NCBI GenBank assembly: GCA_021234155.1 | Contig: JAJEKV010000053.1 | Location: 8,635,424 to 8,699,423, forward strand | Reading direction: 5' to 3' | Source of the DNA: Isoetes taiwanensis | Taxonomy: Eukaryota > Streptophyta > Lycopodiopsida > Isoetales > Isoetaceae | Length of the DNA: 64,000 bases | In this document: positions 35,901-45,375 of the stretch, piece after piece | Position numbering within the stretch: the stretch's first letter is position 1 | Layout: the number at the start of each line of letters is the position of its first letter | Translations under genes and position numbers: made by a program | Notes under the pieces: generated by a model | What the model was told of the DNA's origin: nothing | What the model saw: only the letters and a program-made list of their open reading frames with translations | The model's database searches: none

Positions 35901-38885
35901 CTTAATCTCTTGCTTATTCTCATGGGTAAATTGCCTTTGGCAATGTAAGTAAAATTTCTTAAAAACTGAAATTAAGTGACGAAAATTTAGTTGATGCTTG
36001 TTAAGATATTGACTGCACGATCTAAAAGGTATTGAACTTGATATTTTTCTCTTACATGGACATGAATAATAGGCTTTTCCTATGCTTTAGTTATTCATTT
36101 CTGAATCAGAGTTATGATGTTTTAGTTCATTGCTATTTTCACTAACGTCATTGTTAACTTTCAGTTGTAGTTCTAATTTTTCTGCACTAGCCAATCATGC
36201 TTTACATTAATCTTCAGGTTCAGCATACACATTTAACGGATACAGCTGCTGCAGACACTACAACTGTGGCTATTATAGTTGATATTTTACGATGGATGTT
36301 TCCAGCATTTGACTATCGGTATGTATCCTTAATCTACAATGCTCTCTTTTTTTGTTTCCCCCCCATCGGTAGAAACATGTATAATATTTTTCATCCAGGT
36401 GGCTTGTGGATGAAGTAAAAGAGACTTTACCTCAGGTAGAACTCATAAGATGCAGCTATCTTTGCCATCTGTATATAGACATAAGTTGATTGTGTTGAAG
36501 ATGCCTTGAATTTTACCTAGTGAAAGTTCCCTTCTTTAGAACTTGGTTTTTGAAATATGACCCTTGTTCAGGAACTTGACTTTACCAAGGAAGCAAGGAA
36601 TTCAGAAAAATGCATCCAAAACTTCAGGAAGCTCTCTCCCAAATTGGCTCCTTTTATTGCAGTTCCTGAGATACATTGGAGCTTAAGCACTTCAAAATTG
36701 TTAACCATGGAATTTATGGAAGGTGTCAAAGTTACCGATGTTAAGAAAATCAAAGAGTCTGGCCTGCGGCCCAAGGATGTTGCGAAGCTTGTGAGTGCGT
36801 AAAACGTGCCTTCTTTGAACTTCAAGTAGACCTTATATTTTCTTTCTGCAGATTAGTCAGGCATTTGCTGAAATGATTTTTCATCATGGATTTGTGCACT
36901 GCGATCCACATGCAGCCAATATGCTGATTCGTCAAGCACCAGGTTGGCATCTGCTGCATCTCAAGTTATTATATATTTATGGTCATGGTTCATTGTGGAA
37001 ACCATTTTTTATAGGAGCTAATAAGAAGCCTCAGCTGGTTATTTTGGACCATGGCATGTACAAAACTCTAGATCCCTATATTCGTGCTCATTATGCTGGT
37101 CTGTGGAAGGTATCCCCTTCAGAATATGCTCTTTAGATTGTTTATATGGGGTTGTTGGGAAACTAGCTTCAACAATTTTGTGGATTTTTTTTTTCCCCCT
37201 AATTACGGGGGCCTTATTGCTTAGCGAGGAACTTAGTTTTCAGGTGACGTCAACATCAGGCTAGTCGCAATCATGGTGCTATTTTTCAAGCATGCCTGTG
37301 CATATTACTCCCAGGAGGGGTTATGCTTTGTGTTTTGTTACTATCAGAATTACTAAATGCAAGGCCCTTCCAAGTTACTAGTTCATATGCTATGTTTTCT
37401 TATATTTTCGTTTGACACCCAAATTTACCTACTAAATCTTTTCAAATGCCGAAAGTGGAATATTATAGACAGTCGAGTTCCATTCACTTTAGGGGTCGTC
37501 GTAAAAAGTTCTATAACTATTCAAAGCTATTTGGAACTTTGGCGTTGGCTGTTCTATGCAGTGATCCCAAGGAAAGTTTGCATACCAGTGTTTCTCTCCT
37601 TGTCATCCTTCTGCAAAAGGGTCGATAACTGAAAAGGTGGTTCTATTTCCCTGGCAAAGTATTGGATGAAAGCTTTGAAAGCTTTCATGCAGTCCATAAG
37701 ACCCTTGTTTCGGAGCCCTTCGTTCTTGATTCCTTAAATGCTTGAAAGGATCTCCATGCTGTTGCCTATAAAAGAAAGATGGGCTGGATGAGAAACACCT
37801 GCCTGTATGAAGAGCTTCCCTGATGCCATAGAGAATGTATAACCTATTATATTGGGTCACATCATTGGCTATCCTTTTTCAAGAAATCAGCTCCCCCGGG
37901 CCCATCATCTGTATGATTGATCTGCTTTGTGCTGATCGAATGGGCTATGGCCTACATTAATATGAACCAATGTGCCAACTCTTGAATGATAGCTTCAAGC
38001 AAAAGTGGAAGACACTAGTGTTTAGTTTCTTTAAATTTAAGAGACCCGTTGATGTGATAGCGATCGCTTACCTTACACATAAAACACAATTCATAGAGGC
38101 TCTGACTACAAAAATCTAATAGAGTATTTTACATATTTCAGAAGTCCACATTTTTATGCAGTTTTAGAAAGATATATTCCATATTTTCTTGAACTTTTCA
38201 GCTTTGACGCAGGCGCTTGTTTTTGCGGATGCTGATAAGATTAAGGAACACAGCTTAAGCTTAGGTGCTGGAGACTTATATATACTGTTTGCGGGAGTCC
38301 TGACTATGCGCCCTTGGGATCAGATCGTCGACCCATCTATTGATCATCTTAAGCTTCCTGATAGTGAAAAAGGTCGTGCTGAAATTCAGGTATGGGTGTT
38401 ATCTTCAAATTCACCATTTAACAGCTTTTATCCCTTTTGTAACTTTTTTATGGTGTTGAATGTGAAGATGTATGCTTCACAATATGTTACAGAGCTCTCA
38501 GCACTTCTGAGCAGGCTACCACGTGTGATTTTGATGCTTCTAAAGACTAATGATTGCTTGCGTGCGGTGGACAAGACTCTTGTAAGTTCATGGTCAAGCA
38601 CTTGACAGAAATAACTCATATAATTACATTTGTGATGACGACATCAATTTCCAGGGCGCCCCAGTTAATACATTTGTCATTATTGGACGGGAGTCTGCAA
38701 GGGCAGCTGCTGAATTAGAGTTACAGAGATCCAAAGGGTTTTTTTGGTTGTGGTTCAAATTCCTTATCATGATTGATCGGCTCAGAATAGAATTTCGGCT
38801 GCTAGCATTACAGCTTGCGGCTTGGGCGATTAGCTTCCAGCAATGGTCGAAGTATTTAAGTCAACCATTATTGACGCAGAATTGA
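32906..38885 (+). CDS. ABC1/UbiB-family atypical kinase, ADCK1-like, 12 exons
   Basis: Exons: 32906-33158, 33478-33629, 34376-34501, 35736-35831, 36218-36318, 36399-36435, 36572-36790, 36852-36942, 37015-37109, 38213-38389, 38468-38581, 38655-38885. GT-AG borders and phases fit, giving 563 residues. An Arg/Ala-rich N-terminus suggests mitochondrial or plastid import. The ABC1 signature [12 protein letters not shown] (the KxGQ motif) is followed by [14 protein letters not shown] (the family's Ala-rich loop), RVAVKVQ (the lysine), [11 protein letters not shown], the catalytic loop [13 protein letters not shown] and [12 protein letters not shown] (DHG in place of DFG). The whole matches the plant protein At2g40090 and animal ADCK1 in order and length. 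ABC1 kinases act in quinone and lipid homeostasis; the substrate here is unknown. Introns 2, 3 and 9 are long and repeat-bearing, but no break is seen. Confidence 0.93.
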
Positions 38886-39214
38886 ATTGTCTATCTTCTG
38901 TAAATTAGCCATTATTTGAACATTTATTCGAAAGCATGAGCACTGAGGAGCTCATATCCTTATAAAATAAAGGCAGGACTGCAGTCCTAATTTTATTCTG
39001 AGGGAATTCAGAATTCCCTTCATTCTACAGGAATGTTCATTATTCTATTATTATTGACCCCCCAAACCCCTTTATAGGGAACTTATTTCACCGGCATGAA
39101 AGAATTATAAAGTCATACCCAGGGATCAAAATTCAAAAAAATCTTGGTTACATACTGCAAACCTGCTTACATATTTTGGTTTTCTAATGCAAACCATTTT
39201 AAAAAATCTGGTTT
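38886..39214. other. Spacer between ABC1-like gene and hAT relic
   Basis: It holds the 3' UTR of the kinase gene. Apart from that, nothing is recognised. Confidence 0.4.
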
Positions 39215-40250
39215 TCAACCTCTTCTATGATGGGATGTAGACCATGTCTCAAATATATCAACCCAATTCATGTCTTTTTGTATTGGGTACTCAATTCCAA
39301 GCAACATATGTGCATCCAAAGTATTCAAGCACATTAAAGATGTCTTTAATATATTTTGCTTGGAAAATCCCCTTTCACATACAGCACTACCGACTGGCAT
39401 AAGCATGACAACTTGCCACAACTTCATAATGTCTGGATATCTTTCGTACCAAATGTTTCCATCATCTTCCTTAACTGCGTTACGAAATTGCCATGCCTCA
39501 TGAATGTCACATATAGAGCACACAGCTGATAAGGCTTCCACAAACATTTGAAGTTGATTCATACATCCATCACGACTAGCTACAGGACTTGCACCAACAC
39601 AAAAAACATTGACTAACTTCGTCAAAGCAGCTGAAAACTTAAACAAATTTTTGTCTTGGAGTCAAACCTTTATCATGTAATTTTGGCTCAAATAGTTTTG
39701 TTGCATTTCACCAAGCCATGTCCATGTACCGCTCATTCAAATTGTCTACTACAGATTGCACAAATGCGTGTCCTATATGAACACAAGCCTTATGAGAACC
39801 ATCATTTTCTGGACAACCTCCTTCCACTGGTTCATAGCTTAATGGAAATGAATGGACTAATATTCCATTCCCTTGGTCATAATGCTCATAAAAACCATTC
39901 TGAACCTTATCCATATAGATTGCAACCTATGTACAACCAAATCCAAAGTCTGCATCCCCACCAGTCAAAAACCAAATTTTTAGCATTTTGATGGTGAGAT
40001 CCAAATCTCTACCAACTTCAATCATGCTCAGATTTTCCTTCTGAAAACACTTACTTAAAATATTTAGATGCCCACATAGATCAGCCAAAAGTGCCACAAA
40101 AAAACCAACCTGGTATCTTGTACTCAATTTGAACCATTTCTGTTCTTTTTCTTCCCATAATCCCCAAATGACGGGAAGAAGAACTATGAGCCTTTTCATT
40201 ATTTCACCCTTGCTCAACCATCTAATCTCATACGGCTTGAGAGCTTTCAC
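39215..40250 (-). pseudogene. hAT-family transposase fragment (C-terminal half)
   Basis: The minus strand starts with a YEIRWLSKGEIMKRL segment. It ends with the hAT dimerisation region (LMPVGSAVCERGFSKQNILK, then TSLMCLNTLDAHMLLGIEYP). At least two frameshifts and stops occur between (near 39925 and 39660). The N-terminal zinc finger and first catalytic residues are missing. This type resembles the hAT lineage behind ZNF862-like genes. TIRs were not found. Confidence 0.75.
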
Positions 40251-40332
40251 ATTTTCTAACTGATATTCATCTATAAGGCCTTAGAACTCTTGCATGTGGA
40301 CGCATGAATGCGTAACATATTTGTACACCTTA

Positions 40333-41867
40333 TGTGACGTTCCAGCACAGTATACGGTCTCAGGACATATACTGTACTGCCTCGTCACGCGTACACGCCA
40401 TCCTGATTGACGTGTACGCCGACGTGTAGCCAAGCAAGTAGCACCCTAGGGGGCAACTTGCAAGGGTGTACACATTTATTCATGTGTACACTTTAGCCTA
40501 CTTAATTAATATAGGCAAGTGGGCCACACCCATTTATCCCACATGTTCAAGGGTTAATGGAAACCCTAGCCCTAACTTATAGTCTATATAAGGCATATGA
40601 AACCCTAACTTTCCATTTTCGTCCACAGCCTTCTAGAGCTCCGTTTTGCTTGCTCCAAGAGCCAATCTTGACTTCCAAAGTCTGTCTGAGCAGCCTAGCT
40701 CATTAGCTTCCCTTTCTAGCTTCATCTTCAAGCAGTTCTGCAGCATGGACGCGTTCAGACCAGGAGGAGCAAGCCAGTGATCAGGTATTTTGCCAATTCA
40801 ATAGTCTAATCCGCCTCCCAGACATAGAATAAGTAGGTTTAGCCTATTGAATTGCCCATAGCAGCCATCTAGACCTCAAGATATCAAGCCATAACTAAAG
40901 AACCTAACTCTGTGATTTAGATTAAATCTTATTCTTTAGTTCTTCTATGATATGTATGTGATGATGATCTCTGTGGAATCATTGTATTGGGAAGGGGGGT
41001 AGAGGCCTTAAAAGCCTAGTAGTTTGATGCTCCTAGATAGCCCTCTTTAATGCACTATTAAATTCGGCCTGTATACAAGAGCCACACCTGGTTGTGGGTG
41101 GAGGGGCCAGACTGGCTTACAAGGAGGTTCATGTCCTGACTCATGATCAAGTCCCTCTGGTAGTAAAGCCTATCGGGGACTACAGTGCACTAGACCTAAT
41201 GCTCTGCCACTGTGTGCGGGCTTTGCATGGGTTCGACACTCTTGGGGTGGTGTTCACCTTCCATGGAGTTCAGTTGAGTACGGGCAGTGGCCCTCTAGTC
41301 ACCTTGCGTCAGCATGCCAACCTCTGGTGGGAGCAATCCCTACCTGCCCCATCGGAACTATGGAGATGCAACCCTGGAGTAGCCCCTTTGGCTACGCATC
41401 CGGCGGGCTACAGTCAGGTCCCAAGACTTTTCAACCTACTCTGCAAAGTGTGCACAGGAGGGGCGGATGGAGTGGACTACCCTAAGCCATGTTCTTATGC
41501 CAGCCAAATCCATTTGCCATGAATTCTGTCTGCAACGACTTCTGGAGGCCCAAGCCATCAGTCCTCCCTCTTGAGTCTGAGCCTTGGGTAGGATCTCCAT
41601 GTGTGATATACTGATCTTTGTCTATGTAGATATGTGGAGAACCATCCTTCGTGATGGTCATGTGATGTTGATATTGTATACTGACATGTATGTTACGCTT
41701 CCGCAGCTAGGTAGGCCCTGAGGAGGACAGGGTAAAATGACCCCTTCATTCTTCCCACTGGAACTCATCGACACGTGGAGGGCCTTGTATCAACATGGAG
41801 ATGGTATGGGGGAAGAACTCTTGTTTGTATATGGTGAGTGCACCGTATATGAGTAGGGGACGTCACA
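40333..41867 (+). repeat. 5' LTR of a Gypsy-type retrotransposon
   Basis: It begins TGTGACGT and ends ACGTCACA, an 8-bp perfect inverted terminal repeat with the TG...CA ends of LTRs. It is followed one base later by a tRNA-Met-type primer site. A TATA-like CTATATAAGGC lies near 40583 with transcribed-leader-like sequence after it. Length is 1535 bp. The 3' LTR is not in the window: the element is cut off at 58.23 kb. Confidence 0.8.
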
Positions 41868-41868
41868 G

Positions 41869-41880
41869 TGGTATCAGAGC
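41869..41880 (+). other. Primer-binding site of the Gypsy-type element
   Basis: TGGTATCAGAGC, one base after the LTR; complementary to initiator tRNA-Met. It fixes the plus orientation of the element, the same as its gag at 56.3 kb. Confidence 0.85.
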
Positions 41881-42054
41881 AATGTTCTTGGAGACCAAGA
41901 GCAAAAGCACTGGCCATGCTCCCAGTAGTACTAACTTAGTAGGATTCCCAAACCTCGGAAAAAGTGGGAATTTTTTTTTTCTCATTTTTTTGTAGTTATG
42001 CCTAAGCTAGTAACAGTTAGAAATTGAACAAAAATTTCACTAAGTGCAGAAATT

Positions 42055-42119
42055 GCTCATGGTATGCGCCAGAACACCAACCTAAATTTTAGGTTGAGCC
42101 CCAGGCGCACACCATGAGT
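42055..42119. repeat. 65-bp nested hairpin repeat, copy 1
   Basis: Outer arms GCTCATGGTATGCGCC and GGCGCACACCATGAGT pair nearly perfectly. The inner CCTAAATTTTAGG is a second palindrome. First of two copies upstream of the histone-like gene. Confidence 0.9.
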
Positions 42120-42267
42120 AACTGGCCATAATCACCTTGAAACTTGATAAAATTGAACAATATAATATGCTAAATCAAATTTTAAGGTAAGATTTAGCTA
42201 GAATTGTATATCACACCCCTAGGAATATGTCTAGAAGTTATAAAATTGTAGTCTAACATGCAAAAGT

Positions 42268-42332
42268 GCTCAGGGTATGCGCCAGAGCCTTGATCGAAAT
42301 ATTAGATCAGCCCTCTAGCGCACACCATGAGT
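42268..42332. repeat. 65-bp nested hairpin repeat, copy 2
   Basis: Outer arms GCTCAGGGTATGCGCC and AGCGCACACCATGAGT; inner GATCGAAATATTAGATC is altered but still near-palindromic. It ends 105 bp before the TATA box of the histone-like gene. Confidence 0.9.
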
Positions 42333-42436
42333 AAAATTGCTTAGAAAACTCTGAAGTAAGTACATGTTTTAAGTTAATAGGTGCCTTGACACATGAAAAT
42401 GAGCAACTTAGAATTTGACCTAAAATTTGGCCAAAC

Positions 42437-42445
42437 TATAAATAG
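42437..42445 (+). promoter_or_regulatory. TATA box of the histone-like gene
   Basis: TATAAATAG, followed by ACCC, 110 bp before the ATG at 42547. The same 13-base string stands before the next gene at 44382. Confidence 0.7.
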
Positions 42446-42546
42446 ACCCAAACCCCTCTCATTTGTAGAGTTTCTGCTTAGAGGTTCGCTCCCGCATTTC
42501 GAGGCGATTTTTGAGCGCCAGACCTCCGATTGACGTGAAGTAAGAC

Positions 42547-43763
42547 ATGGCGCGCACCAAACAGAACACTCGGAAGTATCGACCAGGAGAAACATCTAGC
42601 GCCCAAGATCACAGGCGGATACATCAGCTACTTCGAGAGCAGCTTCTCGCCAGAGGAGACCAACCCTCGTCAGCAGGGGAAGGTAGTTCGGATGACTCAC
42701 AGGTACAGGGGTCGAGGCAAGAATCACTAGAGGACCTGGCTAACACCATCAACCAGGAGTTAGATCGAGAAACAGAGGTGGAATCAGAGGGCTCAACGGA
42801 AGTATTCGAGGAAATTGAAGAAGAGATACAAGAACAAGAGAGTGCACAGCAAGAGCAGGCTGCCAAGACAGCAGAAGAGCAGAAGGAGCCAACTCCCGAG
42901 CCAACCCTAGAAGAAGAACTCGAGGCCTGGATCAAAATGCAGAAGGCAAAAACCAAGAGGAGAAAGGCCGAGAGGAAGAGGAAGCGAGAAGAAAAGGAGG
43001 CCGAAGCAAAGAAGAAACTCAAGGGCAAAGACAAGGAGGAGCCCAAGAGGAAGATGAAGAAGACACCCAACGTAAAGGTCGTCATCAACGAACGACCGCC
43101 AGACCAGCCCCCATCCTCGGACGACTCAGACGATGAAGATTACAATCCTCATCAAGAAGTAGGGAGCCCCTCCAGACCCGCAGGCGAGGATCCGACAGGC
43201 AGGTACAAGCACCCCCACCCTACCCAACATGGGAGAAAGACAAAGATACGAAGAAGCCACCCCGACCTGCCCGAGAGTCTTACGTGATAGACCATTTCAG
43301 GATCTACCAGTAGAAGTTGAAGGCATACAAGGAATATATGAAGAAGTGGGAGGCCTACAACTCCTACTATCAGGCGAACAAGATCACCTATATCGAGGGA
43401 GGACGGCCATCGAAGAAGAAGACTCTTAAGTCGCCTCCAGAGAAGCCTACTCCTCCCAAGAAGCCAAAAGCCAGGAAAGCCGGATTGAAACTGTCACAAG
43501 CAGTCCGGGAGATCCGACATTTTCAGCGAAGTTACGACTTCCTCATCCCCCGGGCACCGTTCGCCAGGCTCATGAAGGAAGTAGTACAAGAATTCGACAC
43601 GAGCATGAGGGTGACAGGCATGCTGCTAGCCTTGCAAGAAGCAGCTGAACAGAAGCTGGTGCAGCATTTTGAAGACTCGAGAGCGTGCACCATGCATGCC
43701 AAGAGAGTGACTCTAATGACTAAGGACATGCAATTAGCTAGCTATATTAAAGGAGAAAGATAA
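42547..43763 (+). CDS. CENH3/H3-like histone with long inserted linker, within an LTR retroelement
   Basis: The protein opens [15 protein letters not shown], which copies the H3 tail (ARTKQTARK): K4, R8 and K9 positions are kept. About 270 charged residues follow (E-rich, then K/R-rich with [20 protein letters not shown]). The last ~90 residues (43.49-43.76 kb) form a complete H3 histone fold: REIRHFQ (alpha N), [29 protein letters not shown] (alpha 2), [16 protein letters not shown] (alpha 3) and a final KGER. EIRHFQ, LIP and RVTLM are CENH3-type residues, where H3 has EIRKYQ, LIR and RVTIM. Loop 1 is short, unlike most CENH3. The frame shifts by one near 43200 and meets a TAG at 43311, so it is either broken or mis-sequenced there. 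It has its own TATA box, two upstream hairpin repeats and polyadenylation-like AATAAA after the stop. It lies between primer site and gag of the retroelement. Confidence 0.8.
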
Positions 43764-43908
43764 AGTCTTGTAAATAATAAATTTTGTTAATAAAAAGTTG
43801 TTTTGAGTAAATTCTAAGTGCATAAATGACGTTATGTAGGTTGAATTAGCAATGATTGCCTTTTGTTTTAGTTAAATTGGACAGCATTTGCCCAAAAAGT
43901 GAGGAATT

Positions 43909-43973
43909 ACTCACGGTATGTGCCAGAGCATCGACCTAAATTTTAGGTCAGACCCCAGGCGCACACCGTGAGT
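43909..43973. repeat. 65-bp nested hairpin repeat, copy 3
   Basis: Arms ACTCACGGTATGTGCC and GGCGCACACCGTGAGT; inner GACCTAAATTTTAGGTC is a perfect palindrome. Relative to copy 1, the ATGG/CCAT pair has changed to ACGG/CCGT on both arms, so pairing is kept. First of two copies upstream of the gene at 44414. Confidence 0.9.
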
Positions 43974-44112
43974 AAATCACATCAAAAGTGGTCTTAAGAC
44001 ATCTCCAAACTGGCCAACTAAGGGGTCAATCTTGCATATCTTGGTGAGACCATTATGTTTTAGCCCTTAGTTCATCTTGTTCAGATAAGTCTTGACCAAT
44101 TAGGGCCAAATT

Positions 44113-44177
44113 GCTCACGGTATGCGCCAGGACCTCGACTTAAATTTTAGGTCAGCCTTCCAGCGCACATCGTGAGT
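44113..44177. repeat. 65-bp nested hairpin repeat, copy 4
   Basis: Arms GCTCACGGTATGCGCC and AGCGCACATCGTGAGT; inner GACTTAAATTTTAGGTC. It ends 204 bp before the second TATA box. Confidence 0.9.
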
Positions 44178-44381
44178 ACTTTCAGCACTATCTCTTTCAT
44201 GCCACCTCCAATTGACCTCAAATTTGTTGCAGTAGATTCATTAGGTAGCCCTATTCATGCTCAAACCCTCAAACTGGCCTTCAAATCCTCATTTTGACCT
44301 CAAAATAGGTGAGATTTGCCCAACCCCAGGGTTTTTCCAAGTTATCCAAAAATTAGGGGTTTCCCCTTTTTTTCCCTTTTT

Positions 44382-44390
44382 TATAAATAG
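44382..44390 (+). promoter_or_regulatory. TATA box of the second accessory gene
   Basis: TATAAATAG followed by ACCC, the same string as at 42437. It is only 24 bp before the ATG at 44414, so the leader would be extremely short unless a later start is used. Confidence 0.6.
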
Positions 44391-44413
44391 ACCCCCCTGA
44401 TGCTAAGTGAGAT

Positions 44414-44884
44414 ATGGGGGATGAATATGTGGGAAGACATAGAGCTGGCGCCCGACCTGACGAAGAGTCAACAGCGACGGGCAGGGACAAGTCACTAAGG
44501 TATTACCTTCCTCTGCTGTTGGAGGGGAGAATAGCGGTCATCCACCGCAAATTCAGCCCAAGGGGCGAAGAAGGAGTGTTCATGCTCATTGCAGTCTCAG
44601 GCTTTGGTAGACATGCTCGGCTGATTCCAACAGTCGACCACGTCATCCTAGTCAAGAGAACGGTGGCACTGTATATCTTTGACTTCGCGGTACCCTACCG
44701 ACGGCAGGGAAGATTAGCAGTGACCGCGGCCTACACGTCCGACTGCAGAATCGAAGATTTGGTGACAGCCTTGCAGGGCGGGACACCAACGAATATCCTC
44801 AGGAACTTGGGATGCTCGGTAGGAATGGCCCAAGTTAAGAAGTTCCTTCAGGATAACCCATCCTACCGGCGATTCCAAGAATAG
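44414..44884 (+). CDS. Unrecognised 156-residue protein, second accessory gene of the retroelement
   Basis: An uninterrupted frame from ATG 44414 to a stop at 44882-44884. It opens MGDEYVGRHRAGARPDEEST. The middle is hydrophobic with alternating strands (GVFMLIAVSGFGRHARLIP; VALYIFDFAVPYRRQGRLAV), and the end is RNLGCSVGMAQVKKFLQDNP. I compared it by eye with H4, H2A and H2B and see no match. It shares promoter architecture with the histone-like gene (two hairpin repeats and the same TATA string), so the two are probably expressed together. It is intact while the neighbouring gag is broken. Confidence 0.6.
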   Translation: MGDEYVGRHRAGARPDEESTATGRDKSLRYYLPLLLEGRIAVIHRKFSPRGEEGVFMLIAVSGFGRHARLIPTVDHVILVKRTVALYIFDFAVPYRRQGRLAVTAAYTSDCRIEDLVTALQGGTPTNILRNLGCSVGMAQVKKFLQDNPSYRRFQE

Positions 44885-45037
44885 TTAGACTCTTGATCCC
44901 GGAAGCATTGTAATTAAGTTTCTATATATATAAATACATTTTCTTTTTCATTCTAAATGTTTTGTTCATGTATTTCGCTTCCACAACTATATCAGCAAAC
45001 ACACATAATGCAAAACAAATAAAAACACGATTGCAAA

Positions 45038-45082
45038 TTAAACGGGAGTGTTGCATCACTCCCGTTTCAAAGATTCCCTTTT
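45038..45082 (+). repeat. Left terminal inverted repeat with TTAA
   Basis: TTAA (45038-45041) then ACGGGAG (45042-45048), the inverse of the right end. ACGGGAGTG...CACTCCCGT forms a 9-bp hairpin at the very tip. CAAAGATTCCCTTTT (45068-45082) also has an exact inverse near the right end. Confidence 0.85.
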
Positions 45083-45375
45083 AAAAAACACCATGTTTCT
45101 AAAATAAGCCTTTTTTGAAAGTTGTTGAGAATTTCTAGAGGTTCGCATTTTTTTTCGTGTCATTTTGGGCCATTATTAGGCGATAAGTTTGTACTTATGA
45201 AACAGAAATCATACAAATAGCGAAATTTAGGCATAGACTTGAAGAGACTGAAAGCATGACAAAAAAAAAGCACCAGAATAGAGAGGAAAAAAAAGTAATA
45301 TGTTTTTAATAAATTTTCGTACATCATTGTGGAAGATTCATTGTAACAAATAATGATAATTTTAATTTGCAGTAG

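Noticed and set aside
42624-43088. 154-residue Ser-rich frame on the minus strand
   Set aside because: It is the antisense shadow of the charged Lys/Glu linker of the histone-like gene.
44414-44884. Histone H4 partner for the histone-like gene
   Set aside because: Compared with H4, H2A and H2B by eye, no fold signature is present.
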